From a virus, in IMG/VR virus record IMGVR_UViG_3300017764_000024, positions 1 through 35,862 of that record: DNA of 35,862 nucleotides; one strand, 5' to 3'. The notes under the pieces were generated by a model. It saw only the letters and a program-made list of their open reading frames with translations, searched no databases and had not been told where the DNA came from. The number at the start of each line of letters is the position of its first letter. Position 1 is the first letter of the stretch. The translations under genes and the position numbers were made by a program. Shown here one piece after another: positions 1-5,599 of this stretch.

Positions 1-108
1 AGAGGGAAAGAGCATTTGCGCTGCTTCTAAGACCATCTTGACCTTATGCTTATCGTAATGATAAGATGCGGCAACAACAGGGTCTCTATCAAGATAAAAT
101 AAATTCAT
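1..108 (-). CDS. Conserved phage protein, N-terminal 36 residues only
   Basis: The reading frame starts with ATG at 106-108 and stays open to the left edge, so the C-terminus lies outside the window. The visible product begins MNLFYLDRDPVVAASYHYDK and continues with HKVKMVLEAAQML. This resembles a protein family I know from marine and cyanobacterial phages (MN-hydrophobic-DxDP, then H-x-D-K-H, then KMxLExAQML), for which I know no firm function. The conserved His, Asp and Lys residues suggest a catalytic or metal-binding N-terminus, which is inference. Its ATG overlaps the TGA of the upstream gene (105-332) in an ATGA arrangement, so the two are probably translationally coupled. Confidence 0.75.
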   Translation of the reverse strand, partial: MNLFYLDRDPVVAASYHYDKHKVKMVLEAAQMLFPS

Positions 109-332
109 AATCCCGATTTATTAAGAAAGTAATTATACACTTCTGGTATATGTTTTTTATAGTATGGTTGGTTTTCTTTAATAAACTTTTTCAAGTGCTT
201 TTTATCTTTAAAGCCACCGCAGTGGTTTAAGCTCCATAGCCCTCCGTCCATTTGTGATTTAAAGAACGGTTCAACACTTTCAATAAAGTCATTAACAGTC
301 CAACCTTCCCATATGTGTTTATCTCTATTCAT
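105..332 (-). CDS. Hypothetical phage protein, 75 aa
   Basis: This is a short soluble protein with no signal peptide or membrane segment. It is rich in aromatic and Lys residues, with a central GGLWSLNHCGGF stretch followed by a Lys-rich helix (DKKHLKKFIKE). I do not recognise a domain. It sits between the 333-602 gene, which it nearly abuts, and the edge gene, which it overlaps by 4 nt, so it belongs to the continuous minus-strand operon. It is supported as real by the tight packing and by the ATGA junction. The function is unknown. Confidence 0.65.
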   Translation of the reverse strand: MNRDKHIWEGWTVNDFIESVEPFFKSQMDGGLWSLNHCGGFKDKKHLKKFIKENQPYYKKHIPEVYNYFLNKSGL

Positions 333-602
333 TTATAATCTATTGAGTTTGTTTTCTACGTGCTCTATCTTTCTTTTGATTACAGCTGCTTGTTCGTATT
401 TTTCTTTTTCTTCAAGCTGAGCTAGTATTGTATGTAATCTTGCTAGCTCACCTAATAATATTTCTTCCTTAGCATTACCTTGAGTTGTTTCGTTTATCAT
501 TCTTTGCATTTCATCTTTAAACTGCTCATCGTATTGCTTTTGATAATCCATTATTTTTAAAAAGATTTTCTCAGCTATTATTTCTAGTTCTTCTTCTGTC
601 AT
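333..602 (-). CDS. Small coiled-coil protein with UVR-like helical motif, 89 aa
   Basis: The protein is almost entirely charged and helical. Residues about 45-89 (ELARLHTILAQLEEKEKYEQ, then AAVIKRKIEHVENKLNRL) resemble the UVR helical hairpin of UvrB/UvrC-type proteins, whose core is xLExxxKYExAAxIRDxI. In host proteins that motif mediates protein-protein contacts. Here there is no helicase or nuclease attached, so it would be a stand-alone interaction module. The UVR comparison is by eye. The 5' end is separated from the stop of the GP88-like gene by only 2 nt. Confidence 0.65.
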   Translation of the reverse strand: MTEEELEIIAEKIFLKIMDYQKQYDEQFKDEMQRMINETTQGNAKEEILLGELARLHTILAQLEEKEKYEQAAVIKRKIEHVENKLNRL

Positions 603-604
603 AT

Positions 605-1210
605 TTAGTGGTATATTAATCCTATTTTATTATTCTTGTTAAACCATTTTGTTGCGTACAAATCTATTTTACTTGCATTAACAAATCCAGCTCTATTAAG
701 TTTTTGTTCTGAAGTAAATATATTTGTGTATCTATCTTTAGTAGTTCTTATAAGATGCTTTTGTTTACCTGAGTCACTAAATATAACATCATAGTTTTCA
801 GGTAGATCTGTTTTTTGAAACATATCAACCATATTGGTGTAACTGTAAAACCGCACGCTTGGATTGTGTATAGCAATGTCGAGCCATTTGGCTAAATAAG
901 CGCGAGAATAATAATCACCACTGTCATGAACTCTTACATAATCTGGTTTCTTGCGTTTTATCTCTTCATTCATTGCGTCAACAAAGTCATCAGTCTTAGT
1001 TAACTGATAACGTTTCTCAAACGCGGGTTTTACATTACTCCAAATGTAGGCTCCTTTTTTAGCATAACAGAACTTTATACAAGCATCTGCCATGGGGCAC
1101 GTCAGTTTTCCACTCGCACTTTTGTACGCTGGTATACCAAAGTTAAATACCCTAAGCCCTAGTTTCTTACTAGTATTTTTTAATTTGCTATTTTGAGTCA
1201 ATAAATTCAT
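605..1210 (-). CDS. GP88-like cysteine-motif phage protein, 201 aa
   Basis: The start is MNLLTQNSKLKNTSKKLGLR, followed by a cysteine cluster C38-x5-C44-x3-C48 (CPMADACIKFC) and then YAKKG. Further on is a conserved VRVHDSGDYYSRAYLAKW block (about residues 92-109) and a YSYTNM segment. This layout matches the phage family usually labelled gene product 88 (GP88), found in many unrelated phages. The three clustered cysteines resemble an Fe-S or metal site, and the HDSGD block looks like a barrel active-site loop. No reaction is established. The length is in the family's usual range (about 200-250 aa) as I know it. The ATG overlaps the stop of the small membrane protein upstream. Confidence 0.75.
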   Translation of the reverse strand: MNLLTQNSKLKNTSKKLGLRVFNFGIPAYKSASGKLTCPMADACIKFCYAKKGAYIWSNVKPAFEKRYQLTKTDDFVDAMNEEIKRKKPDYVRVHDSGDYYSRAYLAKWLDIAIHNPSVRFYSYTNMVDMFQKTDLPENYDVIFSDSGKQKHLIRTTKDRYTNIFTSEQKLNRAGFVNASKIDLYATKWFNKNNKIGLIYH

Positions 1211-1362
1211 ACTAATTCTTCTATTACTCCAATTACTTCGCTAGCGATAAGTATACCCGCCGCTACTTCAATGTCAATAAAAATGAGACAATAGCCTCCT
1301 ACTCTTATAACACTCTTTGTCATACTAGCCCAAAAGTGTTTATCTGCATCTGGATATTTCAT
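1207..1362 (-). CDS. Small membrane protein, 51 aa
   Basis: ATG at 1360-1362, TGA at 1207-1209. The product begins MKYPDADKHFWASMTKSVIR and continues with one long hydrophobic stretch (about residues 20-47: VGGYCLIFIDIEVAAGILIA and on), ending GVIEELV. It is predicted to be a single-pass, or tight double-pass, inner-membrane protein with a charged, presumably cytoplasmic N-terminus. Similar short proteins (MKYxDADKHxWASxKKS, ending in ExxGIxEEL) recur in marine phage contigs, and I know of no established function. Its TGA overlaps the ATG of the GP88-like gene. The gene upstream ends 2 nt away, so the spacing leaves no room for an alternative. Confidence 0.75.
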   Translation of the reverse strand: MKYPDADKHFWASMTKSVIRVGGYCLIFIDIEVAAGILIASEVIGVIEELV

Positions 1363-1364
1363 AA

Positions 1365-1625
1365 CTAATCTAATAATGTCATATATGCTTCAGGGTTAGC
1401 TGATCTAAACCAATCTAAACCTTTCTGCATTAGATTCCATTGTCGAAATCTTTCTGCACCGATAATTAAATCGTACATTGCTACCTCGTTAGGTGACAGT
1501 AGGGCCTTATCGCCTGTAAATCTATTTTCTACAGTTTCCCACTCGGTGTACTTCATGCCATCATACCACTTTGGTAACGGCTTTTGCCCTGTGTCATTAC
1601 TCTTCCCACTCATAACCTTCTTCAA
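1365..1625 (-). CDS. Conserved hypothetical phage protein, up to 86 aa
   Basis: The longest frame starts at 1625, but an in-frame ATG at 1611-1613 (MSGKSND) is the more likely start. The first four codons lie deeper inside the upstream gene, and similar proteins I recall begin MSGKSND. Conserved-looking blocks are PLPKWYDGMKYTEWETVENR and LSPNEVAMYDLIIGAE. The protein is soluble, with no recognisable domain. The WETVENRFTG and LSPxEVAMYD blocks are typical of a family seen in marine phage operons of tiny genes. The start overlaps the end of the 1597-2031 gene, implying coupled translation. Confidence 0.65.
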   Translation of the reverse strand: MKKVMSGKSNDTGQKPLPKWYDGMKYTEWETVENRFTGDKALLSPNEVAMYDLIIGAERFRQWNLMQKGLDWFRSANPEAYMTLLD

Positions 1626-2031
1626 TTAATTCTTCTTCAACTTCTTTTCTTTTTTCACTGTAATACTCTTCATAAACTTCATCTACAACTTCTTGAAAAC
1701 CATAGTCTTGTGAGTCAAGATCTGTGTAGTATATATCATTACCATCATACATTGCTTGTGGCATTTTTTCAAGCCAGTCGCTGTCATAGTAGTATACATC
1801 TCCACCTATATAAGGATTTCTGTCATCATCGGTAGCAATCCATACTTCATAACCATCAGCTGTTGTTTCAGTATAGAACATAAAGCTTGGACTAACCCAA
1901 CTTTCTGATATTGTAAAATCGTAGTGCTCTTTAATAGCATTTAGCTTAGCATCATGGTCTAAGTCATGCACGCTGTAAATGTCTTTTTCTTCTAAAGTAT
2001 TTATAATAAGTTGATCATCTAGTTTTTTCAT
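1597..2031 (-). CDS. Acidic hypothetical protein, 144 aa
   Basis: The protein is strongly acidic. It has many Asp and Tyr residues in the middle (DVYYYDSDWLEKMPQ, NDIYYTDLDSQDYGF) and a Glu-rich helical C-terminus (residues about 115-144, EEYYSEKRKEVEEELIEEGY). Overall it looks like a DNA-mimic-like acidic protein, but no family match is evident, so that is only a suggestion. Neighbouring frames on the opposite strand are artefacts of its biased composition. The gene overlaps 2015-2233 by 17 nt at its start and the 1365-1625 gene at its end. Confidence 0.65.
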   Translation of the reverse strand: MKKLDDQLIINTLEEKDIYSVHDLDHDAKLNAIKEHYDFTISESWVSPSFMFYTETTADGYEVWIATDDDRNPYIGGDVYYYDSDWLEKMPQAMYDGNDIYYTDLDSQDYGFQEVVDEVYEEYYSEKRKEVEEELIEEGYEWEE

Positions 2032-2233
2032 CTGTTTCTATTAATTTAAAAATATAATTCCAAGTTTTAATTTCTCTTACTGTTGCGGACACACAAACTT
2101 TTAGTTGGTCTTCTGATAACACAGATGGAGATCCTTTTAATTCATCTACATACTTATCCAACTCTCTGTTTAGGTCTTCTAGTTTAGCAAAAGCTTTGTT
2201 TGAAGCTCTTTCTTTTAATTCTATATTGCTCAT
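2015..2233 (-). CDS. Small helical hypothetical protein, 72 aa
   Basis: It starts MSNIELKERASNKAFAKLED and is predicted helical through most of its length, with a charged amphipathic N-terminal half and a second helix around residues 40-68 (LSEDQLKVCVSATVREIKTW). No domain is recognised. The start overlaps the stop of 2230-2463 by 4 nt, and the end overlaps 1597-2031 by 17 nt. Its position as the second gene behind the 2481-2512 promoter-like element suggests expression from that element. Confidence 0.6.
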   Translation of the reverse strand: MSNIELKERASNKAFAKLEDLNRELDKYVDELKGSPSVLSEDQLKVCVSATVREIKTWNYIFKLIETDEKTR

Positions 2234-2463
2234 TGTTCTTTAAATAATTTTGTACCCCATTTGTAGTCATGTACTGTCCAATCAAACGTATGAGTATTAC
2301 TAAATATAATTAACCTGTTTACGTCTGATATTTTTAGGTCAGTGTAGACATGCTTGTTTTTTAGCGTAGGTATAATAACCTTGTCAACTATTTCATACTT
2401 TTTGCGCTCAGCAAGTAATCTTGTTTTTACTTTTGGCTTTAGTAGTTTGTATAGATTTTTCAT
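2230..2463 (-). CDS. Basic hypothetical protein, 77 aa
   Basis: This is a small Lys/Arg-rich protein: MKNLYKLLKPKVKTRLLAER, then KYEIVDKVIIPTLKNKHVYT and a C-terminal FDWTVHDYKWG block. No domain is recognised. The basic N-terminus could bind nucleic acid, which is inference. It is the first gene downstream of the conserved 32-bp element at 2481-2512, with a leader of about 18 nt between the element and the ATG. It therefore appears to lead the transcription unit running to the left edge. Confidence 0.6.
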   Translation of the reverse strand: MKNLYKLLKPKVKTRLLAERKKYEIVDKVIIPTLKNKHVYTDLKISDVNRLIIFSNTHTFDWTVHDYKWGTKLFKEQ

Positions 2464-2480
2464 TTATATCAATTTTAGTT

Positions 2481-2512
2481 ATAATCATTTTATACGCGTA
2501 ATTAGTTTGTGA
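2481..2512 (-). promoter_or_regulatory. 32-bp promoter-like element, copy a
   Basis: On the minus strand it reads TCACAAACTAATTACGC, then 8 nt, then TGATTAT. It is one of seven copies in the left arm. Its 5' end overlaps the last bases of the tRNA-Arg gene, so a single sequence serves both as tRNA 3' end and as the element's 5' end. It lies 18 nt before the ATG of the 2230-2463 gene. It is the least conserved copy at the TTTG position, with AATG instead. Confidence 0.55.
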
Positions 2513-2583
2513 ACCTGACACGACTCGAACGTGTGACCGTCTGCTTAGAAGGCAGATGCTCTATCCAACTGAGCTACAGGTCC
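2510..2583 (-). tRNA. tRNA-Arg(UCU)
   Basis: The cloverleaf is complete on the minus strand. Acceptor GGACCTG pairs with CAGGTTC (one G-U), discriminator A, D-arm AGCTC...GAGC, anticodon stem TCTGC/GCAGA with loop CTTCTAA giving anticodon TCT, and T-arm ACACG-TTCGAGT-CGTGT. No 3' CCA is encoded. It decodes AGA, which is the arginine codon used almost exclusively in most of this phage's genes, so it plausibly supplements the host. The 3' end runs directly into the promoter-like element at 2481-2512. Confidence 0.95.
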
Positions 2584-2603
2584 AGCCAACTATGTCTAAC
2601 TAG

Positions 2604-3128
2604 TTAGTTTATACTGGTTTTTAACACATTTATTATGTGGTTTAAGTCTTCAAGACTAAGGTTTACTTTGTTAGATTTTTTATTTTCATCAAATCTAGTT
2701 TCGCCATTAGCAAAATCAGTGTATGAAGTGTAATCGCTGTAAGTTGATATAATATCTTTAGGTGTAGCAACAAAAACGCACTCTGTTTTGTAGTTATCCC
2801 AACAGCTTACCATTGTTTTATCTCTATCACCTGACCATATTATGTATGTGTATTGGTGATCTATCTCATCTTGCAGTGGATATAAGTAGCAACTGTCATA
2901 GAAATGGTCGTGAACTAACTTTGCCGCCATTGCACTACCATCACATCTATTATTTTCTAACAACCAATTAGCTATTTGCACACCTTGCCACTCAGGGTAA
3001 CCATCATGGTGTAAGTACATGTTTACATAGCTAAAAGACTGAACGGCGCTCGGGTGTATAGCAAGACCTTTGCCTTCGCCACGCGCGTGCTGCCGATCTA
3101 CTACCATAGTTAAATTTCTAGTACTCAT
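2604..3128 (-). CDS. MSTR-type conserved hypothetical protein, 174 aa
   Basis: It begins MSTRNLTMVVDRQ and has a VNMYLHHDGYPEWQG block at about residues 35-49. This is the hallmark layout of a family found in phages and bacteria that starts M(S/G)TRSLTxV and contains MYRxxDGYPxGxG. The family has no assigned biochemical role that I know. A central YTYIIWSGDRDKTMVSCWD segment looks like a beta-rich core, and the C-terminus (LEDLNHIINVLKTS) is a short helix. It lies directly upstream of the tRNA-Arg gene and downstream of a 44-aa gene. Confidence 0.7.
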   Translation of the reverse strand: MSTRNLTMVVDRQHARGEGKGLAIHPSAVQSFSYVNMYLHHDGYPEWQGVQIANWLLENNRCDGSAMAAKLVHDHFYDSCYLYPLQDEIDHQYTYIIWSGDRDKTMVSCWDNYKTECVFVATPKDIISTYSDYTSYTDFANGETRFDENKKSNKVNLSLEDLNHIINVLKTSIN

Positions 3129-3130
3129 AA

Positions 3131-3265
3131 TTATTTAAATTTATTTGCTACTTCATATATTTCTTCTCTGTCTTCACTGTCTAAGTCCGGTGTTGTCTTA
3201 GCATAGTGACGTAATACATAGTGTACGAAAGTACAATCGTTTTCAGTAAGGTTTATATTTCTCAT
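3131..3265 (-). CDS. Small conserved phage protein, 44 aa
   Basis: ATG at 3263-3265, TAA at 3131-3133. The product is MRNINLTENDCTFVHYVLRH followed by YAKTTPDLDSEDREEIYEVA and NKFK. It is soluble and helical. The block LRHYAxTTPDLxSEDREEIYEVANKF is one I recognise from small genes of marine phages, with no known function. It exactly fills the space between the 3271-3648 and 2604-3128 genes, which supports it as a real gene although it is too short for many gene callers. Confidence 0.7.
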   Translation of the reverse strand: MRNINLTENDCTFVHYVLRHYAKTTPDLDSEDREEIYEVANKFK

Positions 3266-3270
3266 AGTCG

Positions 3271-3648
3271 TTATGATTTGTAGTTTTTTAAGTAGTATTC
3301 AACAATAAATACTAGTCTAGTCATTTCACTGTATATAAGAGCTCTAGCCCAAGCAGTGCCTTTTCTTACATAAGTGCCACCTGTATCTTGGTCTAACCAC
3401 ATCCATCTGTCTTCTCTTTTGTACTTAGGATTTAGTTGATATATTCTATCACTGCTGTCACATCTTCTAACGTAACCGCTTGAGTATGAGCCCATTAGCT
3501 CACCACCGGGACAAAGAAATATCCTTGTACCATTTTTTGCCTGTCTTTGAGTTGTAACCTCTTTTAGATTATGCTCTACAAGCATTCTTCTTGCAAACGC
3601 ATCAGTTAGCATTTGCCTTTCTTGTTTCCATGTGTAAGTGTTATTCAT
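3271..3648 (-). CDS. Hypothetical protein, 125 aa
   Basis: The protein is basic and rich in aromatic and Arg residues, with a central GTRIFLCPGGELMGSY segment and RRCDSSDRIYQLNPKYK. The last 25 residues (ARALIYSEMTRLVFIVEYYL) form a hydrophobic amphipathic helix, possibly membrane-associated. No family is recognised. It follows the 123-nt tRNA-like RNA by 15 nt, so both may come from one transcript. Confidence 0.6.
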   Translation of the reverse strand: MNNTYTWKQERQMLTDAFARRMLVEHNLKEVTTQRQAKNGTRIFLCPGGELMGSYSSGYVRRCDSSDRIYQLNPKYKREDRWMWLDQDTGGTYVRKGTAWARALIYSEMTRLVFIVEYYLKNYKS

Positions 3649-3663
3649 ATTTATTTAATTTAG

Positions 3664-3786
3664 TGGACGTGGCAGGATTCGAACCTGCATTTATCACTGT
3701 CACTACGAGTGGCTTTGTACAACTGATACAAGCTTGAAGCCAAGACCTCGATTTAACTGTTAGGTGATAATAACCATTTCACGCCC
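3664..3786 (-). ncRNA. tRNA-like / tmRNA-like 123-nt RNA, not a canonical tRNA
   Basis: On the minus strand a seven-base acceptor stem closes: GGGCGTG at the 5' end pairs with CACGTCC at the 3' end, with a G3:U70-type wobble, and discriminator A follows. Next to it is a perfect T-arm, GCAGG-TTCGAAT-CCTGC. The roughly 90 nt between them is too long for a tRNA and gives no normal D-arm or anticodon arm. Instead TTATCAC pairs with GTGATAA just before the T-arm, which is where the P2 helix of tmRNA sits. Two inner hairpins are CACTCGTAGTG and TTGTA-7 nt-TACAA, the latter with a C where U33 would be. G3:U70 is the alanine identity pair used by tmRNA, but no tag reading frame is visible and the RNA is far shorter than a tmRNA. 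Confidence 0.55.
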
Positions 3787-3789
3787 TCC

Positions 3790-3827
3790 AGTAGTTAATA
3801 GTGTACTTTCGAACTTTGTTAACTACT
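3790..3827. repeat. Perfect 9-bp inverted repeat between zinc-ribbon gene and tRNA-like RNA
   Basis: AGTAGTTAA at 3790-3798 pairs with TTAACTACT at 3819-3827 across a 20-nt loop that holds TTCGAA. It covers the stop codon of the 3823-4011 gene and ends 3 nt before the 5' end of the tRNA-like RNA. As RNA it would form a hairpin separating the two, perhaps a processing site or weak terminator. There is no T-tract. Confidence 0.5.
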
Positions 3828-4011
3828 TACGCCGCCAAGCTCTGTGCACACTAGCTGATACTTCTTGGCTGACGATTTGAATAGTATTGCCTGTCTTGTG
3901 CTCTATGATAGGTACATAGCTATAAGTTTGAGTGGTTGAACACTCGACACAAGTTTTGTAACCTAAGTCTATTCGCACTGGGTGCACAGTATTTCCGCAT
4001 CTACAATACAT
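3823..4011 (-). CDS. Zinc-ribbon-like small phage protein, 62 aa
   Basis: The product begins MYCRCGNTVHPVRIDLGYKT and continues CVECSTTQTY, giving two cysteine pairs (C3-x-C5 and C21-x2-C24) that could bind zinc. A conserved HKTGNTIQIV segment follows. This is a widespread marine phage family (CxCGxxxHPxRxxLGYxTCVxCST...HKTGN) with no proven role. Zinc proteins of this size often contact nucleic acid or RNA polymerase, which is inference. A longer frame from a TTG at 4042-4044 was rejected because that TTG is inside the promoter-like element. ATG 4009-4011 gives the family-like N-terminus. Confidence 0.75.
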   Translation of the reverse strand: MYCRCGNTVHPVRIDLGYKTCVECSTTQTYSYVPIIEHKTGNTIQIVSQEVSASVHRAWRRK

Positions 4012-4036
4012 ATTTGTTGTTTTAAAATTCACATAT

Positions 4037-4067
4037 ATAATCAAAAACGGTGCGTATTTAGTTTGTA
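4037..4067 (-). promoter_or_regulatory. 31-bp promoter-like element, copy b
   Basis: On the minus strand it reads TTACAAACTAAATACGC, then 6 nt, then TTTGATTAT. It precedes the zinc-ribbon gene ATG by 25 nt and contains the TAA stop of the 4058-4225 gene. It is 1 bp shorter than the other six copies, all of the difference being in the spacer. Confidence 0.6.
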
Positions 4068-4225
4068 ATTATTCCACCGTCTTCGTGAAGCATCCACTCG
4101 ATATTACTTAGCTTATGACCTTTCTGGTCCATCCAAGCCTCATAATCCTCACTTGATAGCATACCTGAACCTACTTCATATTGGTATACTTTACCATCGT
4201 TAAAATCTAATACTGTTATATACAT
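4058..4225 (-). CDS. Small conserved phage protein, 55 aa
   Basis: ATG at 4223-4225, TAA at 4058-4060. It begins MYITVLDFNDGKVYQYEVGS and ends with SNIEWMLHEDGGIITN. It is a small beta-alpha protein of a family I recognise in marine phages (xxITVLDFxxGxV...Wx-xxGxxLSNxEWMxxxD), with no known function. The stop codon is the TAA inside the promoter-like element of the next gene, so the end of this gene is also the regulatory region of its neighbour. Confidence 0.7.
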   Translation of the reverse strand: MYITVLDFNDGKVYQYEVGSGMLSSEDYEAWMDQKGHKLSNIEWMLHEDGGIITN

Positions 4226-4227
4226 GC

Positions 4228-4455
4228 TTAGTTATTTAAATATATTATTTGCTCTTCTATATACTCTAGTAAGTCATCACTTAGTAACTCGTATATATCA
4301 ACGTCACCGGCGCGTACTTCATGTATAGCAGCTGACGGTGGTGAACCTGGGTGACCTGAACCATCTGAGTAATACATAACCATTGCTTCACCAGGGTCAT
4401 ATTCGTAATACACATTAAGCTTCACGTCTCGTACTCTTACTTCTGCGTAATTCAT
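4228..4455 (-). CDS. Conserved hypothetical phage protein, 75 aa
   Basis: The protein is soluble and acidic. The core VYYEYDPGEAMVMYYSDGSG and HPGSPPSAAIHEV (about residues 15-47) matches a common marine phage family with the pattern Y-x-PxEPMVMYYxDGSGxPGxP. The C-terminal half is a Glu/Asp-rich helix (YELLSDDLLEYIEEQI). No function is known. Spacing to the genes on both sides is under 12 nt. Confidence 0.7.
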   Translation of the reverse strand: MNYAEVRVRDVKLNVYYEYDPGEAMVMYYSDGSGHPGSPPSAAIHEVRAGDVDIYELLSDDLLEYIEEQIIYLNN

Positions 4456-4465
4456 AGTTTATATT

Positions 4466-4660
4466 TTAAAATAGTGATTTATATAGTGAATCATAAACAA
4501 AATCACGGTGTTCATCGTTTAGTAAATCTAGCTGCTCGTCTGTCATTTGCACACCATCATAGTCTGCGTCGTGGCAAAAGGCATCACAGAAATCAGGGTA
4601 ATCACCGAAGTCTATACCATCGAACTGCATATTATCTATTTTATTTAGATCTAGTTTCAT
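4466..4660 (-). CDS. Acidic conserved phage protein, 64 aa
   Basis: It begins MKLDLNKIDNMQFDGIDFGD and continues YPDFCDAFCHDADYDGVQMT, followed by a short helix. It is very acidic (many Asp). The sequence KIDNMQFDGIDFxDYPDFCDA is a recognisable, strongly conserved block in marine phage small genes. Its role is unknown. The start ATG follows the stop of the 4664-4825 gene at once (TAAAAAATG), a typical no-Shine-Dalgarno start here. Confidence 0.7.
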   Translation of the reverse strand: MKLDLNKIDNMQFDGIDFGDYPDFCDAFCHDADYDGVQMTDEQLDLLNDEHRDFVYDSLYKSLF

Positions 4661-4663
4661 TTT

Positions 4664-4825
4664 TTAGATTTTAATTATATCCCAGCCTTCATTTTTAGCA
4701 AAGCTAATTGAAAACGGTTGTGCGCCTAGTAAGTATGTACAGCAACTATTGTAGTTGCCTTTATGTACTACCTCGCAGTCTTTAGTTACAGCGTAAGTGT
4801 AATCAAGATAATTATTACTCTTCAT
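4664..4825 (-). CDS. Small hypothetical protein with CC pair, 53 aa
   Basis: ATG at 4823-4825 lies inside the end of the 4815-5012 gene (11-nt overlap), TAA at 4664-4666. The product is MKSNNYLDYTYAVTKDCEVV followed by HKGNYNSCCTYLLGAQPFSI and SFAKNEGWDIIKI. The ending (xxAxxEGWxIxKI) resembles small phage proteins in which a helix is followed by a GW-beta strand. It has three cysteines, two adjacent. No other gene fits between its neighbours, which is good evidence that it is real. The function is unknown. Confidence 0.7.
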   Translation of the reverse strand: MKSNNYLDYTYAVTKDCEVVHKGNYNSCCTYLLGAQPFSISFAKNEGWDIIKI

Positions 4826-5012
4826 ATTGCTCTAGTATTTGCTCTATATTATCTTCGTAGTCTACAATTACTCTACCTAATTCTAGGAAATGTTGTAAAG
4901 CTTTAATCTCGTATTGGCTGAGGTCATTACACTCGTTGTCCTCGATAGCGTTTAAGCAATCTTGCATGTCGTTTACCGTGTTCTCGAACCGGCAATAACT
5001 CATGTTAGGCAT
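4815..5012 (-). CDS. Conserved small phage protein (MPNMSYCRFxNT family), 65 aa
   Basis: It starts MPNMSYCRFENTVNDMQDCL, a very recognisable N-terminus of a small protein family spread through marine phages, and continues as an acidic helical segment (about residues 25-65). No catalytic residues are apparent. The role is unknown, although its frequent occurrence suggests a useful small regulator or inhibitor, which is inference. It ends in overlap with the 53-aa gene and starts 1 nt after the stop of 5014-5268. Confidence 0.75.
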   Translation of the reverse strand: MPNMSYCRFENTVNDMQDCLNAIEDNECNDLSQYEIKALQHFLELGRVIVDYEDNIEQILEQYEE

Positions 5013-5013
5013 A

Positions 5014-5268
5014 TTATTTAGATTTAATTAATTTTAGTTGTTTAGTGTCAAATCGCTTGTGAGTTTCACGCCACATTTTATTGTGAGTAAACTTACGGGC
5101 TTTTGAGTATGTTTTTTTACCGTCAATCTTCATACGATTATATTCTTTATCGGTAAGACCATGGCAAAAACCATGTAATAGTCGCTGTTGATAGTTAATT
5201 TCAGCCTGTTGCCTACGCTTTTGTTCGACGTAGGCAATTAACTCAGGCATCGTCTTAGGAACACTCAT
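5014..5268 (-). CDS. Basic hypothetical protein, 84 aa
   Basis: The protein is strongly basic: ELIAYVEQKRRQQAEINYQQ and then KKTYSKARKFTHNKMWRE. It is mainly helical, with a possible nucleic-acid-binding Lys/Arg face. No domain is recognised. It sits 1 nt after the 5270-5536 gene and shares its promoter-like element at 5567-5598. It differs from most neighbours, which are acidic. Confidence 0.6.
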   Translation of the reverse strand: MSVPKTMPELIAYVEQKRRQQAEINYQQRLLHGFCHGLTDKEYNRMKIDGKKTYSKARKFTHNKMWRETHKRFDTKQLKLIKSK

Positions 5269-5269
5269 G

Positions 5270-5536
5270 TTAGTTGATACTTTTAAATAGCATTTCTACA
5301 TTTGCTCGTTCGTGATCTTTAGCAACGTCATTCCAGAAGCTTTCTTTAACTTCAATGAATGTAAGACCTTTGCATTTAAACCACTCTGATATACCTGGTT
5401 TTACTTCGTCGCCAGATATAATATCTTTGATACCGAATTTACTCGGTAAGTTGCCAACGGTATAACCTTTGTATGACTTGTTATTTATTTTAGCCATTGG
5501 AACTTCGTTTTTAGTATAAAATTTAATAGTGTTCAT
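5270..5536 (-). CDS. Hypothetical protein, 88 aa
   Basis: This is a small alpha/beta protein: MNTIKFYTKNEVPMAKINNK, then YTVGNLPSKFGIKDIISGDE and a C-terminal helix WNDVAKDHERANVEMLFKSI. An alternative start at M14 is possible but would remove the leading strand. No family is recognised. It is the first gene after promoter-like copy c, with a leader of about 30 nt, which fixes the start at 5534-5536. Confidence 0.6.
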   Translation of the reverse strand: MNTIKFYTKNEVPMAKINNKSYKGYTVGNLPSKFGIKDIISGDEVKPGISEWFKCKGLTFIEVKESFWNDVAKDHERANVEMLFKSIN

Positions 5537-5566
5537 AAGTGTATATTTAATAAATTAGACGTATTA

Positions 5567-5598
5567 ATAATCAAATAGTGATCGTATTTAGTTTGTAA
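5567..5598 (-). promoter_or_regulatory. 32-bp promoter-like element, copy c
   Basis: On the minus strand it reads TTACAAACTAAATACGA, then TCACTA, then TTTGATTAT. It lies 30 nt before the ATG of the 5270-5536 gene and immediately after the stop codon of the 5600-5851 gene. The upstream half is identical to copies b and d over ACAAACTAAATACG. Confidence 0.6.
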
Positions 5599-5599
5599 A

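Noticed and set aside
1584-1835. Plus-strand frame opposite the acidic protein
   Set aside because: It is a His/Leu-rich artefact of complementing Glu/Asp/Tyr codons.
3664-3786. Group I intron within a tRNA
   Set aside because: The internal part is about 90 nt, too short for a group I intron, and no intron core elements are visible.
4012-4044. Extended start (TTG at 4042-4044) of the zinc-ribbon gene
   Set aside because: The TTG is inside copy b, and the family N-terminus begins at the ATG at 4009-4011.
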